Source: Paulownia fortunei (lineage: Eukaryota; Streptophyta; Magnoliopsida; Lamiales; Paulowniaceae). From it: a DNA stretch of 64,000 bases. The notes beneath the pieces are model-generated. The model was given only the letters and a program-made list of their open reading frames with translations. It was not told the DNA's origin and searched no databases. Positions 63,546 through 64,000 of this stretch are shown here, piece after piece (within the stretch, counting starts at the first letter, position 1; every line of letters begins with the position of its first letter). The position numbers and the translations under genes were made by a program. The stretch covers positions 3,534,001-3,598,000 of the forward strand of contig CM033113.1 in the NCBI GenBank assembly GCA_019321725.1, in the 5' to 3' direction.

Positions 63546-63944
63546 CAAATAAACCATAGTTTCGCGACTTCCACCAGTCAAACACATATCCCTGTCATCA
63601 AGTTTTCTCTGCCCTTTTTTTAACTTTTCTCGTTTTTCTTTTTTTGAAACCCGTTTTCGGTTTTTAACTTTTGTCTAATTATTTGTACTAATTTACAAAC
63701 TTCTAATATGATAAATAAAAAAATACGGTCGTTTTTAAAACTTTAATTAATTTATTAACTATTTTTTATACGCAAGTTTAGAATATTTTTGGATAAAAAA
63801 ATTGACTATACATTTATTCGAATTTAACAAAATATCAATTTTATACGTGATTGAGCTCAATGAGTTATCAACATTTGCACATACTTTTCTTCAGAGCTAA
63901 ATTATGCAAATTTCGATTTCTTTTTCAGAAGACATCGCATTTCC

Positions 63945-63949
<5 letters not shown>

Positions 63950-63977
<28 letters not shown>
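63950..63977. repeat. (AT)n microsatellite
   Basis: About 28 bp of TA dinucleotides near the right edge of the window. Confidence 0.9.
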
Positions 63978-63984
<7 letters not shown>

Positions 63985-64000
63985 ATTGGTTTCTGCACAG

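Larger units (their letters stand above)
63346..64000. other. LEA promoter and flanking AT-rich DNA
   Basis: Left part: LEA 5' UTR and promoter, with a TATAAG-like motif at about 63,478-63,483 on the minus strand and the ABRE at 63,540. Right part: AT-rich sequence ending in an (AT)n microsatellite at 63,950-63,977. No gene is seen. Confidence 0.5.

Overview
This window is nuclear DNA from a flowering plant, almost certainly a eudicot. The genes have short exons with GT..AG introns and lie in very AT-rich spacer full of (AT)n microsatellites and degraded transposable elements. Every recognisable protein is a plant family: DRM1/ARP, RING1-type PRC1 ligase, DEG15, BAC-type carrier, SBP-box, two Dof factors and a LEA_4 protein. 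I cannot name the species. All exon structures were built by eye from splice consensus, reading frame and family homology, and no transcript data were available.

Layout, left to right. 810-1343 (-): small basic protein of a plant-specific uncharacterised family. 4258-5355 (+): dormancy-associated/auxin-repressed protein, 3 exons. 7451-12417 (-): RING1A/B-type Polycomb E3 ligase, 10 exons, RING finger near the N-terminus and RAWUL domain at the C-terminus. About 12.5-18.4 kb is an AT-rich desert with at least one non-autonomous DNA transposon. 18673-25212 (+): peroxisomal processing protease DEG15, 14 exons, ending in the PTS1 tripeptide SKL. About 25.2-33.1 kb is a second desert with an LTR remnant and an isolated exon-like segment. 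33112-35287 (+): mitochondrial basic amino acid carrier of the BAC1 type, 8 exons. 38462-39725 (-): small SPL3/4/5-type SBP-box factor, 2 exons, with a miR156/157 site in its predicted 3' UTR. About 40-49 kb is a third desert. 49369-50569 (+) and 57880-58758 (-): two convergent Dof zinc-finger factors of visibly different subtypes. 62307-63345 (-): LEA_4 protein with an organellar-type presequence and an ABRE upstream.

These are independent housekeeping, developmental and stress genes, not a cluster or pathway, and I see no operon-like or novel multi-gene system. The observations most worth checking are the miR157-like site beside the SPL gene, a tandem splice acceptor that would give RING1 two C-termini, a set of upstream ORFs before DEG15, an orphan exon-like segment at 30.5 kb, a strong foldback near 60.5 kb and a roughly 1.3 kb inverted-repeat element at 17.0-18.3 kb.
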